Positions 1-9,130 are shown, numbered from the stretch's first letter. The stretch is 36,125 nucleotides of DNA from Planctomycetota bacterium (GCA_963204995.1 CAUJKL010000496.1:1-36125), one strand, 5' to 3'. Notes: generated from the sequence alone by a model not told the origin. Made by a program: numbers and translations.

Positions 1-1002
1 CAGTTCGCCCGGTGAACCATACGCCGATGCGATACGGCTGACCGTCGCTGCTAGTGGTCCGTTGTTATCGTCGGCAAGTCCGCCCGAGGCGATGAACGGA
101 TCTTCATGAGTGATGGGAACTGACTTGTCCAGCTTAGCCGCCAGGTAGTCGATCACATGTTGCCGAGCTACCAGCGGATCTTCGCCTGGCAAAACTCGGC
201 GATCGATTTCGATCACGCAGGCATCGGGCACCGTGTTCACACTGATGCCGCCGGTGATGATGCCGACACTGACGGTTGGTCCGCCAAGCAATCGATGCTG
301 CCCGAGGGTCGGCGCCACGTCGCGTGCATACTCTTCGAGATGATGCAGCACGCGAGCCATGTGATAGATCGCATTCTCGCCGAGGTGAGGGGTTGAACTG
401 TGGCAGGCGCGACCGCTGGTGTGGATTCGCCAGCGGGCGACTCCTTTGTGCGCAACGACGATGTTGAGCAGAGTAGGTTCGGCGACAATGACGGCGTCTG
501 GCTTGCGTGGCACGACTGGACATTCGCCGCGATTCCACAACGCCGCCATGTCGCTTGCTCCGCTGAAGCCATGCTCTTCGTTGACGGAGCAGGCCATGAT
601 GATCGTTGGCATTCCAGCCGGGCGATCTTCGGCTAATCGCGAGACGGCGGTTAACATCGCCGCCATTCCGCCTTTGATGTCACACGATCCGCGACCGTAG
701 ACGCGCCCGTCGCGAATGGTTGGCTCCCAAGGCGGAATCGTCATGCCATCGACGGGGACGGTGTCTTGATGAGCTTCGAAGGCGAGCAGCTGATCACTGC
801 CTTCGAGTCGGGCCATGATGTTGCTTCGTTTGGGCGCGATTTGTTGTCGCTCGAACGGAATCCCCATCCCGCGGAAGATTTCTTCGAGGCGATCTGTCAT
901 TCGATATTCGTAGAATTCGTCGCCCGTATCATCTCGTCCCATCGGATTCACACTGGGAATAGCAACGAGACTGCATAATGTTTCGACGACATCCAACGCC
1001 AT
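1..1002 (-). CDS. M20-family metallopeptidase/deacylase (ArgE/DapE/acetylornithine deacetylase-like), truncated by window edge
   Basis: Own reverse-strand translation from ATG at 1002: MALDVVETLCSLVAIPSVNPMGRDDTGDEFYEYR...LLAFEAHQDTVPVDGMTIPPWEPTIRDGRVYGRGSCDIKGGMAAML...; the motifs HQDTVPVD and GRGSCDIKGGMAAM are typical of M20. Open to position 1, so absent from the ORF track. Confidence 0.9.
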   Translation of the reverse strand, partial: MALDVVETLCSLVAIPSVNPMGRDDTGDEFYEYRMTDRLEEIFRGMGIPFERQQIAPKRSNIMARLEGSDQLLAFEAHQDTVPVDGMTIPPWEPTIRDGRVYGRGSCDIKGGMAAMLTAVSRLAEDRPAGMPTIIMACSVNEEHGFSGASDMAALWNRGECPVVPRKPDAVIVAEPTLLNIVVAHKGVARWRIHTSGRACHSSTPHLGENAIYHMARVLHHLEEYARDVAPTLGQHRLLGGPTVSVGIITGGISVNTVPDACVIEIDRRVLPGEDPLVARQHVIDYLAAKLDKSVPITHEDPFIASGGLADDNNGPLAATVSRIASAYGSPGEL

Positions 1003-1164
1003 CTTTGGCTCCTCGGAATTTGGTGCGGATATTGAGATTCTGAAGTGAGCATTGTAACGGGCTTGTCGTTGCGGTTGTGGCTGTCTTCCGGGGCGCCGAA
1101 GATTTTTATGAAGATCTCGGAGATGCAGTTGCAATTCGTACAGGTAGTAGTTAGATGTATACCC

Positions 1165-1231
1165 TACGAGGCAGGGGCATTCTTGCCTCGTAATAAGACC
1201 TCCGTAGGCACCTGCCCCGCTTACGGAGGTC
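1165..1231. repeat. Two adjacent hairpins in the divergent M20/nuoA intergenic region
   Basis: TACGAGGCA(1165-1173)/TGCCTCGTA(1184-1192) and GACCTCCGTA(1197-1206)/TACGGAGGTC(1222-1231), both perfect stems. Confidence 0.8.
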
Positions 1232-1325
1232 GCTTTTGTTTAACGCGAGCCAGCGGCCAGCTCGCATATTTCGTGCTTCGTCGCACGCTCGCCGTCGGCA
1301 CGTGTTCGCCGCACCTGTTAATATG

Positions 1326-1353
1326 TGCGGTAGAAGCAGTGCGGTAGAAGCAG
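1326..1353. repeat. 14-bp perfect tandem duplication upstream of nuoA
   Basis: TGCGGTAGAAGCAG x2. Confidence 0.85.
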
Positions 1354-1495
1354 TACCTTGACCGTGTATCTGAGCAGAGATACGATGCTGCTTAATTGGC
1401 CGGAGGAAACGGCTGGTTTTTTTATTGCCAGACATTGTGACAAGATTCACGAAGTCTTGGGCCGTCCGTAATAGTTGCCTGAAAACCAAGAGGTT

Positions 1496-1894
1496 ATGGA
1501 AAACCTTCTCGTCCCACTCCTGCTCTTCGCCGCCTGTGCGACCCTGTTGTCGGTCGGCTTATTGGCGGTCGGTAGCCTGCTAGGCCCTAAGCGATCGGGG
1601 CGAGTGAAAGAGATGCCGTACGAAAGCGGCATGGATCCCATTCACGATGCACGACGGCGTTTTGACGTCCGTTTTCATTTGGTGGCGATCGCCTTTCTGC
1701 TGTTTGACGTGGAATTGTTGTTCCTGTATCCGTGGGCGGTTGCGAACAAAAACCCTGCTGGTTTGAAAAGCATTGCGGACGCAAATCCCGATTTCAGCCC
1801 GACGGTGGTGTTCGTTGAAGTGATGGTTTTCATCGCTCTACTGACTGTCGGTCTTGCCTATGCGTGGCGGAAAGGCGTGTTTCGATGGCGATAG
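1496..1894 (+). CDS. nuoA: NADH-quinone oxidoreductase subunit A
   Basis: [45 protein letters not shown] is diagnostic of NuoA. ATG at 1496 preferred over the TTG at 1475. Confidence 0.95.
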   Translation: MENLLVPLLLFAACATLLSVGLLAVGSLLGPKRSGRVKEMPYESGMDPIHDARRRFDVRFHLVAIAFLLFDVELLFLYPWAVANKNPAGLKSIADANPDFSPTVVFVEVMVFIALLTVGLAYAWRKGVFRWR

Positions 1895-2460
1895 AACTGC
1901 CGGAAAACGTTGTTGTCAGCAAGTTGGATTCGTTGGCCAGTTGGTGTCGGAAGAACAGCTTGTGGCCGATGCCATTCGCGACGGCTTGTTGCGGGATTGA
2001 ATTGATGGCGACCGGTGCGAGCCGCCACGATATGGCGCGCTTCGGTGCGGAAGTCTTTCGCTTTAGTCCGCGTCAGTGCGACCTGATGATCGTGGCCGGG
2101 CGAGTTGCGATGAAGATGCTGCCGGTGTTGCAGCGTATTTGGCAGCAGATGCACGAGCCGAAATGGTGTATCTCGATGGGAGCGTGTGCCTCGACGGGCG
2201 GTGTTTTCGATACCTATGCCGTTGTGCAGGGTATCGATCGTTTCATTCCTGTCGACATGTACGTTCCAGGATGTCCTCCGCGTCCCGAGCAGTTGATTCA
2301 GGCGATCATGGACTTGCAGGACAAGATTCAGGCCGAAGGTACGATCGAAGGACGCGAGTTCAATACTTTTGCTCGCCAGCAACGTAAGCGAGCGCTGATG
2401 GAATTGCCAATCATCGGCGGACGACAACTCATCATGCCGCCACGACAGGGAGTGAACTGA
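1885..2460 (+). CDS. nuoB: NADH-quinone oxidoreductase subunit B
   Basis: [27 protein letters not shown]...[41 protein letters not shown]; cluster N2 ligands present. ATG 1885 overlaps the nuoA end; an upstream GTG at 1864 is possible. Confidence 0.96.
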   Translation: MAIELPENVVVSKLDSLASWCRKNSLWPMPFATACCGIELMATGASRHDMARFGAEVFRFSPRQCDLMIVAGRVAMKMLPVLQRIWQQMHEPKWCISMGACASTGGVFDTYAVVQGIDRFIPVDMYVPGCPPRPEQLIQAIMDLQDKIQAEGTIEGREFNTFARQQRKRALMELPIIGGRQLIMPPRQGVN

Positions 2461-2462
2461 GT

Positions 2463-2963
2463 ATGTCAACTCTGTCGGAAGTGGTAGCGGCCCTGAAGGA
2501 TCGCTTTGCGGAAGTCACTGACAGCGAGTTTCGCGGGCAAGTGCGAATCGTTGTGTCTCAGTCGTGCTGCCTCGACGCGATGACTTGCCTCAAGCTTGAA
2601 TTCGGCTTTGACATGCTGGTCGATCTCACGTGTGTCGACTATTTGAACTTTCGCGATGCCACGGATCGGTTCGGTCTGGTGTACGTGTTGGCGAACACGG
2701 ATAGCAACTTGCAATTGACCGTTCGCGTGATGTTAAACGAGCCTGACTTGACCGTCCCCTCGGTAACGCCTCTGTGGGAAGGTGCGAACTGGATGGAGCG
2801 TGAGGTCTGGGACATGTTCGGGATTCGATTCGAAGGGCATCCCGACTTGCGGCGTATCTTGTTGCCGGAGGAATTCGCAGCACATCCACTTCGCAAGGAC
2901 TATCCGCTGCAAGGTCGTGGCGAACGTCATAACTTCCCCGTGCTGACGCGAGACGAAGCATGA
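2463..2963 (+). CDS. nuoC: NADH-quinone oxidoreductase subunit C
   Basis: WMEREVWDMFGIRFEGHPDLRRILLPEEFAAHPLRKDYPLQGRGER signature of the 30 kDa subunit. Confidence 0.96.
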   Translation: MSTLSEVVAALKDRFAEVTDSEFRGQVRIVVSQSCCLDAMTCLKLEFGFDMLVDLTCVDYLNFRDATDRFGLVYVLANTDSNLQLTVRVMLNEPDLTVPSVTPLWEGANWMEREVWDMFGIRFEGHPDLRRILLPEEFAAHPLRKDYPLQGRGERHNFPVLTRDEA

Positions 2964-2979
2964 ATAGTCGGTTGTTATT

Positions 2980-3007
2980 GGTCATTGGTCATTCGGATTT
3001 GGTCATT
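2980..3007. repeat. 7-bp-period array (GGTCATT-type) between nuoC and nuoD
   Basis: GGTCATT GGTCATT CGGATTT GGTCATT in phase; reverse complement of the AATGACC unit found upstream of nuoE. Confidence 0.8.
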
Positions 3008-3027
3008 AAAGCGAAAGCTTAAAGAAC

Positions 3028-4257
3028 ATGGCGACTACAGCTTCCTCAGTTCGACCTGACTTTGCCGCAGACGCGCGCGAAGAGGATTATCTGTGGACGC
3101 TGAATTTTGGTCCGCAGCATCCCGCGACGCATACGACGCTGCGGATCGTGCTGAAGTTGGATGGCGAGCGAGTGGTCGATGCCATTCCGGATATCGGCTA
3201 TTTGCATTCGGGCTTCGAGAAGATCGGCGAGCATCTGGATTACAACCAGTATGTGACGGTCACCGACCGCATGAACTACATCTCGCCGATGGCCAACAAC
3301 GTGGCCTGGCATCATGCGGTAGAGACGCTGTTGGGTATCGAGCTGACGCCGCGTTGCAAATACATTCGCGTGATCATCTCCGAGTTGGCTCGCATCAGCG
3401 ATCATTTGCTCTGTACGGGTGCCATGGGACTTGACACCGGCGCTTTCACTTTCTTCTTGTACGCGTTCTACCAGCGCGAGAAGATCTACGACATTTTCGA
3501 GACGCTGTGCGGGGCGAGGTTTACGAACAGCTATACCCGCGTTGGTGGTGTGATGTACGACATTACACCCTTGGCCGTGGAGAAAATCCGCACGTTCTTA
3601 AAGGATTTTCCGAAGACGATTGTCGACATGGAAAAGTTGCTCAATCGCAACCGTATCTTCGTCGATCGCATGAAAGACGTGGGAGTGCTGACGAAAGAAG
3701 AGGCGATCAATCGCAGTTGCACGGGACCGATTGCTCGGGCCAGTGGCGTGACTCGCGATGTACGAAAGGATCAACCGTATCTCGGCTACGAAGATTTTGA
3801 CTTCCAAGTCTGTTGCGCGAAGGCGGGGGATAGCTTTGCTCGCTACTACGTCCGCATGGCCGAGATGCGCGAGAGCTTGAAGATTCTTCAGCAAGCCGTC
3901 GAGAATATTCCGACCGGGCCGGCCAATATCAATGTCGGCGAACGGGCGACTTTGCCGCAGAAGCAGCAGGTTTACCAAACGATCGAAGGACTGATTACCC
4001 ACTTCGAGTTGGTGATGACGAATCGCGGTATTGAGGTTCCCTGCGAAGAGGTGTACGCCGCGACCGAGACGGCCAACGGCGAACTGGGGTTTTATATTGT
4101 TGGCGATGGTAGTGACGTCGCATATCGAGCGCGTTGTCGTCCGCCATCGTTTATTCACTTTGCCGCCTTTCCGCATTTGATTCGCGGACATACCCTGAGC
4201 GACATTGTAGCTGTCTTGGGCAGCCTGAATATTATCGCCGCCGAGCTTGATAGATAG
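3028..4257 (+). CDS. nuoD: NADH-quinone oxidoreductase subunit D
   Basis: NFGPQHPATHTTLRIVLKLDGERVVDAIPDIGYLHSGFEKIGEHLDYNQY...; ends HLIRGHTLSDIVAVLGSLNIIAAELDR. Confidence 0.97.
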   Translation: MATTASSVRPDFAADAREEDYLWTLNFGPQHPATHTTLRIVLKLDGERVVDAIPDIGYLHSGFEKIGEHLDYNQYVTVTDRMNYISPMANNVAWHHAVETLLGIELTPRCKYIRVIISELARISDHLLCTGAMGLDTGAFTFFLYAFYQREKIYDIFETLCGARFTNSYTRVGGVMYDITPLAVEKIRTFLKDFPKTIVDMEKLLNRNRIFVDRMKDVGVLTKEEAINRSCTGPIARASGVTRDVRKDQPYLGYEDFDFQVCCAKAGDSFARYYVRMAEMRESLKILQQAVENIPTGPANINVGERATLPQKQQVYQTIEGLITHFELVMTNRGIEVPCEEVYAATETANGELGFYIVGDGSDVAYRARCRPPSFIHFAAFPHLIRGHTLSDIVAVLGSLNIIAAELDR

Positions 4258-4267
4258 CATTGGCTTG

Positions 4268-4302
4268 AATGACCAATGACCAATGACGAATGACCAATGA
4301 CC
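4268..4302. repeat. 7-bp-period array (AATGACC)5 between nuoD and nuoE
   Basis: AATGACC AATGACC AATGACG AATGACC AATGACC; the ATG of unit 5 (4297) is the nuoE start codon. Confidence 0.85.
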
Positions 4303-4782
4303 AACAATGAACGCATTCTGACAGACGAGATGGTCGCCGAGATCAAGGCGTTCTTCCCTCGTTATCCTTCCAAGCAGGCGGTGACGTTGCCGGCGTTGCA
4401 TGTCGTTAATGAGCGGTTGCGTCATGTACCGTTGCAAGCGGTGGTGGAAGTGGCGGAGCTGTTGGAGTTAAGTCCTGCACAGGTGCAAGACACGCTGACG
4501 TTCTACGGATTTTTCAAGCAAGACGAGCCGCATGGTCGCGTGCGAGCATGGGTCTGCCGTTCGATCAGTTGCCATCTTCGCGGTGCGGATGAATTGCTGG
4601 AGCACATGTGTCATAAGGCCGGCGTCGAGCCCGGTGGCACAACTGCCGATGGAAAGTTGACGTTGGAGTTCGGAGAATGCCTCGGCGCTTGCGAGTACGC
4701 TCCGTGCGTGTTGGCAAACGAGACGCTGCATAAGTGTGTGACCAACGATCAAGCCGACGCGTTGATTGAATCGTTAGAGTAA
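4297..4782 (+). CDS. nuoE: NADH-quinone oxidoreductase subunit E
   Basis: 24 kDa thioredoxin-like [2Fe-2S] subunit: VCRSISCHLRGADELLEHM...GECLGACEYAPCVLANE. Confidence 0.95.
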   Translation: MTNNERILTDEMVAEIKAFFPRYPSKQAVTLPALHVVNERLRHVPLQAVVEVAELLELSPAQVQDTLTFYGFFKQDEPHGRVRAWVCRSISCHLRGADELLEHMCHKAGVEPGGTTADGKLTLEFGECLGACEYAPCVLANETLHKCVTNDQADALIESLE

Positions 4783-4793
4783 AAGGTGCGAGT

Positions 4794-6149
4794 GTGGCCG
4801 AGTTTGAGCCAGTCTTACTAGCGAATATCCACAATGACGACAGTCATACGCTGCGCGCTTACGAGTCGTGTGGTGGCTATGCCGGCCTGAAGAAGGTGCT
4901 CGGTGGCATGTCGGCCAACGATGTCAAAGAGCTTGTGAAAGGCAGTGGGCTTCGCGGTCGAGGCGGTGCGGGTTTTCCGACTGGTCTGAAGTGGACTTTC
5001 TTGCCGAAGGATCATCCTGGCCCGATCTACTTCTGCCTGAATGCCGACGAGAGCGAGCCGGGCACGTTCAACAATCGAATCTTGATGGAAGAAGATCCTC
5101 ATCAGGTGATCGAGGGCTTGATCATCAGCTGCTTCGCGACGGCGGCCTCGACGGCCTATTTCTATATGCGTTACGAGTATCCGTTGGCCTGGAAGCGAGT
5201 TCAGGCGGCGGTGGACGAGTGCTATGCTGCCGGATATCTCGGCAAGAACATCCTCGGCAGCGGCTACTCGCTGGATATCTTTTTGCATCGCGGAGCGGCG
5301 GCCTACATCTGCGGCGAAGAGACTGGTTTGATCGAAAGTTTGGAAGGCCGACGTGCCTGGCCGCGAATCAAGCCACCGTTCCCGGCGGTGGAAGGTGCCT
5401 TTCGCAAGCCGACGGTCGTCAATAACGTCGAGACGGTTGCGTGCGTGAAACAAATTGTGGATCGAGGCGCGGATTGGTTTCGCTCGATCGGCGTTCCGCC
5501 CGATCCGAACAACCCGCGAGATCCCGGCAGCTTTGGTCCAAAGCTGTATTGTTTGAGTGGTCACGTGGAGAAACCCGGTTGCTACGAAGCTCCGCTGGGC
5601 ATCACGGTCAACGAGTTGATCGATCACTATGGCGGTGGTGTCTGGAAGGGACGTCAGGCCAAGGCGGCGATTCCCGGTGGCATCAGCATGGGATTATTGA
5701 CGGCGGACGAATTCGATTGTCCGCTCGATTTTGCGGGCCCCGGCAAGTATGACTGCTTAGGCCTCGGCACGGCTGCGGTCGTGGTGGTTGACGAAACCGT
5801 TCCCATCGTCGACTTCCTTCATAACAGCTGTCAGTTCTTTGCCCACGAGAGTTGCGGACAATGCACCCCGTGTCGTGAAGGCACTTTCTGGGCACTGAAG
5901 ATGATGAATCGGATCAAGGGCGGCCAAGGTCGTCTCAAGGATCTCGAGCTGTTGCTCGAAATTGGCGACACGATCGGCATCATTCCCGGCACTACGATCT
6001 GCGGTTTAGCCGATGGCGCCGCGTGGCCGATGAAGAACGCCATTCGCAAATTTCGCGGCGAGTTTGAAGAGTATATCAAGAGAACAAATCCGGAGGGCTA
6101 CATGGAAACAGATCCTGTGCCCATCCTGGAAATCATTGGAGCCCATTAG
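4794..6149 (+). CDS. nuoF: NADH-quinone oxidoreductase subunit F (GTG start)
   Basis: GRGGAGFPTGLKWTF (NADH site), ESEPGTFNNRILMEEDPHQ, SCGQCTPCREGT...GTTICGLADGAAWPM ([4Fe-4S]). Confidence 0.97.
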   Translation: MAEFEPVLLANIHNDDSHTLRAYESCGGYAGLKKVLGGMSANDVKELVKGSGLRGRGGAGFPTGLKWTFLPKDHPGPIYFCLNADESEPGTFNNRILMEEDPHQVIEGLIISCFATAASTAYFYMRYEYPLAWKRVQAAVDECYAAGYLGKNILGSGYSLDIFLHRGAAAYICGEETGLIESLEGRRAWPRIKPPFPAVEGAFRKPTVVNNVETVACVKQIVDRGADWFRSIGVPPDPNNPRDPGSFGPKLYCLSGHVEKPGCYEAPLGITVNELIDHYGGGVWKGRQAKAAIPGGISMGLLTADEFDCPLDFAGPGKYDCLGLGTAAVVVVDETVPIVDFLHNSCQFFAHESCGQCTPCREGTFWALKMMNRIKGGQGRLKDLELLLEIGDTIGIIPGTTICGLADGAAWPMKNAIRKFRGEFEEYIKRTNPEGYMETDPVPILEIIGAH

Positions 6150-6154
6150 AATAT

Positions 6155-6283
6155 GAGATTTGTAATTTGAGATTTGTAATTTGAGATTGTGGATTGCACA
6201 GTATCGATGCGATCAAATCTCAAATCTCAGATCTCAAATCTCAAATCTCAAATCTCAAATCTCAGATTTCAGATTTCAAATTA
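6155..6283. repeat. Inverted pair of 7-bp-period arrays between nuoF and nuoG
   Basis: Left arm 6155-6189: GAGATTT GTAATTT GAGATTT GTAATTT GAGATTG. Right arm 6214-6283: CAAATCT CAAATCT CAGATCT CAAATCT x4 CAGATTT CAGATTT CAAATTA, exactly 10 units. Confidence 0.9.
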
Positions 6284-6285
6284 TC

Positions 6286-7899
6286 ATGGCAACTGTAATC
6301 GTAGACGGACAGGAAATTGAACTTGCCGAAGGCGAACGCCTGAATGGCATTCAAGTCGCTGCGCGTGCCGGGGCTGCTGTACCGCATTATTGCTGGCATC
6401 CTGGGCTGACCGTCGTGGCCAGTTGCCGTATGTGTCTGGTCGAGACCGGTCGCCGCGATCCTGCGACAGGCGTGATCACGATGTTACCCAAGCTGGTTCC
6501 CGGCTGCCAGACACCGGCTACCGACGGAACCGTCTTCGTCACCAAGAGCGAGAAAGTCACCGCCGCTCGCGCCATGGTGGAAGAAGATTTGCTGATCCGC
6601 CATCCGGTCGATTGTCCGATCTGTGACAAGGCGGGTGAGTGCTTTCTGCAAGACTATCACTTCGAGCATGGTCGCGACGAGCGGCGGGCCGACTTAAAGC
6701 CCTTTACCAGTCGTCGCCGAGAGCTAGGTGATACGGTCACGCTGTTTGTCGATCGCTGTGTCATGTGTACGCGTTGTGTTCGCTTCACTCGTGAAATCAG
6801 CGGCGACGCCGAACTGATGGTTGTGAATCGCGGTGCTCACGAAGAGATCGATGTCTTTCCGGGCTTCCCACTCGATAACAAGATGTCTGGTAATGTCGTT
6901 GACATCTGTCCCGTTGGTGCGTTAGGTGATCGCGACTTCCTTTACAAGCAGCGTGTCTGGTTCATGGAGAGTCACGACAATGTTTGTGCGGGCTGTTCGA
7001 CGGGTTGTTCGATCAAAGTCGAAGAGAATCAAGACAAAGTCTATCGCCTGAAGCCGCGTGAGAACCCGCACGTGAACCAGTGGTGGATGTGCGATGAAGG
7101 TCGATACGGTTGGAAACATGTTCACGATCCCGCGCGGGTGACGCTGCCTCGTCGTGCCGGTAAAGAAGGCTACGAGAATGTTGAGTGGGCGACACTTCCC
7201 GCCGAGCTCGATGCCAAACTGTCGGCCAGCAAACGAGTTGCGGTCGTGCTGTCACCGCACTTGACCGTGGAAGAAGCCTATCAGTTAGCCAAATATATCC
7301 GCGGCATCGACGAGCAAGCCTTGCTGGTGCTCGGGTCGGTTCCGACCGAAGGCGAGGACGAGAGTTTCCCGAGTGGGTTTACCATTCGCGCCGAGAAATG
7401 TCCGAACCGTCGCGGTGTCGAAGAGGTGGTCGTCGGCATCGCTAAAGAGTTGGTCACGTGGGATGATTTCCTCGGTCGACTGAACGACGAGTCGTTCGAT
7501 GCGGTGTGGGTGACCGGCGGCTACAAGACTGCGTGGAACGACGAAGCGATTGCACAGCAGCTCGCTGCCGTTCCGCTGCTCATCGTTCAAGATACGTTCG
7601 CTTCACCACTGTGGGACGCCGCAACCTATCAATTGCCCGCGGCGACATTCGCGGAACGCGATGGGTCTTACGTGAATCACGCAGATCGATTGCAGTCGTT
7701 CAAGTGGGCGGTGCGGCCACCGGCGGGAGTGACAACTGAAGGACAGCTGTACTGGCGATTACGGAAATCCCAGGGCTTGTATAATTCGCGGGCCGTTCTC
7801 GATGAGTTGACTCGCGAGTTGCTCTACTTCAGTGCTGCAGCCGGAGTCGAGTGTGAGTACGGGATCGATTTGAAAGTAAATCAATTGGCTTCCGTATGA
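6286..7899 (+). CDS. nuoG: NADH-quinone oxidoreductase subunit G (short form, about 537 aa)
   Basis: MATVIVDGQEIELAEGERLNG...; [2Fe-2S] Cys set, HPVDCPICDKAGEC (N5), CVMCTRCVRFTREI (N4), CAGCSTGCSIKV...WWMCDEGR (N7-type). ATG 6286 preferred; the upstream extension in the ORF track is repeat-derived. Confidence 0.93.
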   Translation: MATVIVDGQEIELAEGERLNGIQVAARAGAAVPHYCWHPGLTVVASCRMCLVETGRRDPATGVITMLPKLVPGCQTPATDGTVFVTKSEKVTAARAMVEEDLLIRHPVDCPICDKAGECFLQDYHFEHGRDERRADLKPFTSRRRELGDTVTLFVDRCVMCTRCVRFTREISGDAELMVVNRGAHEEIDVFPGFPLDNKMSGNVVDICPVGALGDRDFLYKQRVWFMESHDNVCAGCSTGCSIKVEENQDKVYRLKPRENPHVNQWWMCDEGRYGWKHVHDPARVTLPRRAGKEGYENVEWATLPAELDAKLSASKRVAVVLSPHLTVEEAYQLAKYIRGIDEQALLVLGSVPTEGEDESFPSGFTIRAEKCPNRRGVEEVVVGIAKELVTWDDFLGRLNDESFDAVWVTGGYKTAWNDEAIAQQLAAVPLLIVQDTFASPLWDAATYQLPAATFAERDGSYVNHADRLQSFKWAVRPPAGVTTEGQLYWRLRKSQGLYNSRAVLDELTRELLYFSAAAGVECEYGIDLKVNQLASV

Positions 7900-9125
7900 T
7901 TGAAACACTCATCAAAATCGCGATTGTGATCGGTGCCCTGATGACGGCCGCCGCCTACTTTGTGCTGCTCGAACGTCGCATGGCGGCTTGGATACAGGAT
8001 CGCGTGGGACCGAATCGTGTTGGCGCGCCGCTGAGCCAGTTGAACAAGAGCTGGAAGGATCTGCGTCTGTTCGGCCTGGGCCAGCCCGCTGCAGACGGCG
8101 TGAAATTCATTTTGAAGGAAGAGTACACGCCGGCGCATGTCGACAAGCGGCTGTTTGTGCTGGCTCCGATCTCGATCCTTGTTGCCGCGTTGGCGACCTT
8201 CGCGGTGATCCCGTTCGGCAGCGTCTTGCCGCCCGGGCTGCTGGGGGACAAACCAATCGAGATGGTGATTTCTCCCGGCGCAGGGGTCGGCATGCTAGTT
8301 GTGTTTGCTCTGTCAAGTATCGCCGTCTACGGAGTGATTCTCGGCGGTTGGGCCAGCAATAACAAATTCAGCTTTCTCGGTGCTTTGCGTTCGAGTGCCC
8401 AGTTAATTGCTTACGAGTTGCCTCTGGGGCTCGGAATTCTCGGTGTAGTTCTGGCGACTGGATCGTTGGATCTGGACAAGATCATTGCCGTGCAGGCGGA
8501 GTCTGGTTGGTGGTTCGCTTTCACACAGCCGCTTGGTTTCTTCGTGTTCTTTGTGGCCGCGTTTGCCGAGGCCGCCCGCTTGCCGTTCGACCTTCCCGAG
8601 TGCGAACAAGAACTGATTGGCGGCTATCACACCGAGTACTCGGGAATCAAGCTGCTGCTGTTTCTCGTGGCCGAATTCTTGCACATGATTGCGGCTTCGT
8701 TCCTGATCGTGATGCTCTTCTTTGGCGGTTGGCACTTTTGGTTCATCACGGGCGCGGACGCTAACCCCGGCTGGGTGCAAGCGATTCTGCGGGTGGCGGT
8801 CCTGATGACCAAGATCTTCGTGGTGATCCTGTTTTTCATGCTCGTCCGCTGGAGTTGGCCACGATTCCGCTTCGATCAACTAATGGCCTTCGCCTGGAAG
8901 GTCATGTTACCGCTAGGGTTGATTAACTTCGTTGCCGTTGCAGTGATCGATCAATTCAAGACGATTTCTGGAAATTCATCGCCCGGGATGGAATTGCTTT
9001 GTGTAGCGGTAGCTTGGGCGGTGTGCATTGTGGCTTGGTTCGGAATCTCGTTTGGGGGACCGCTCGTTGCCGATAACCGTCCGCGCACTGATCTAAATCC
9101 GTTCGACGTGGATTCGCAGATATGA
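7896..9125 (+). CDS. nuoH: NADH-quinone oxidoreductase subunit H
   Basis: LLERRMAAWIQDRVGPNRVG...KFILKEEYTPAHVDKRLFVLAP...AEAARLPFDLPECEQELIGGYHTEYSGIK; ATGA overlap with nuoG. Confidence 0.97.
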   Translation: MIETLIKIAIVIGALMTAAAYFVLLERRMAAWIQDRVGPNRVGAPLSQLNKSWKDLRLFGLGQPAADGVKFILKEEYTPAHVDKRLFVLAPISILVAALATFAVIPFGSVLPPGLLGDKPIEMVISPGAGVGMLVVFALSSIAVYGVILGGWASNNKFSFLGALRSSAQLIAYELPLGLGILGVVLATGSLDLDKIIAVQAESGWWFAFTQPLGFFVFFVAAFAEAARLPFDLPECEQELIGGYHTEYSGIKLLLFLVAEFLHMIAASFLIVMLFFGGWHFWFITGADANPGWVQAILRVAVLMTKIFVVILFFMLVRWSWPRFRFDQLMAFAWKVMLPLGLINFVAVAVIDQFKTISGNSSPGMELLCVAVAWAVCIVAWFGISFGGPLVADNRPRTDLNPFDVDSQI

Positions 9126-9130
9126 ACTCT

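Noticed and set aside
1045-1489. ORFs (100 aa plus, 112 aa minus) in the nuoA upstream region
   Set aside because: Read through hairpin repeats; no coding-like composition, and the region is better explained as a divergent promoter/leader.
3598-4437. 279-aa minus-strand ORF opposite nuoD/nuoE
   Set aside because: Antisense to strongly conserved NuoD. The repeated 'VIGHWSFVIGHWSF' segment is translation of the AATGACC heptamer array.
4818-5627. 269-aa minus-strand ORF opposite nuoF
   Set aside because: Antisense shadow of conserved NuoF; no recognisable motifs.
6155-6283. CRISPR-like array
   Set aside because: Units are 7 bp and contiguous without spacers; no Cas genes in the window.
6181-6285. 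Upstream extension of nuoG in the ORF track (MRLWIAQYRCDQISNLRSQISNLKSQISDFRFQII)
   Set aside because: Encoded by the CAAATCT heptamer array; the true start is most likely ATG 6286.
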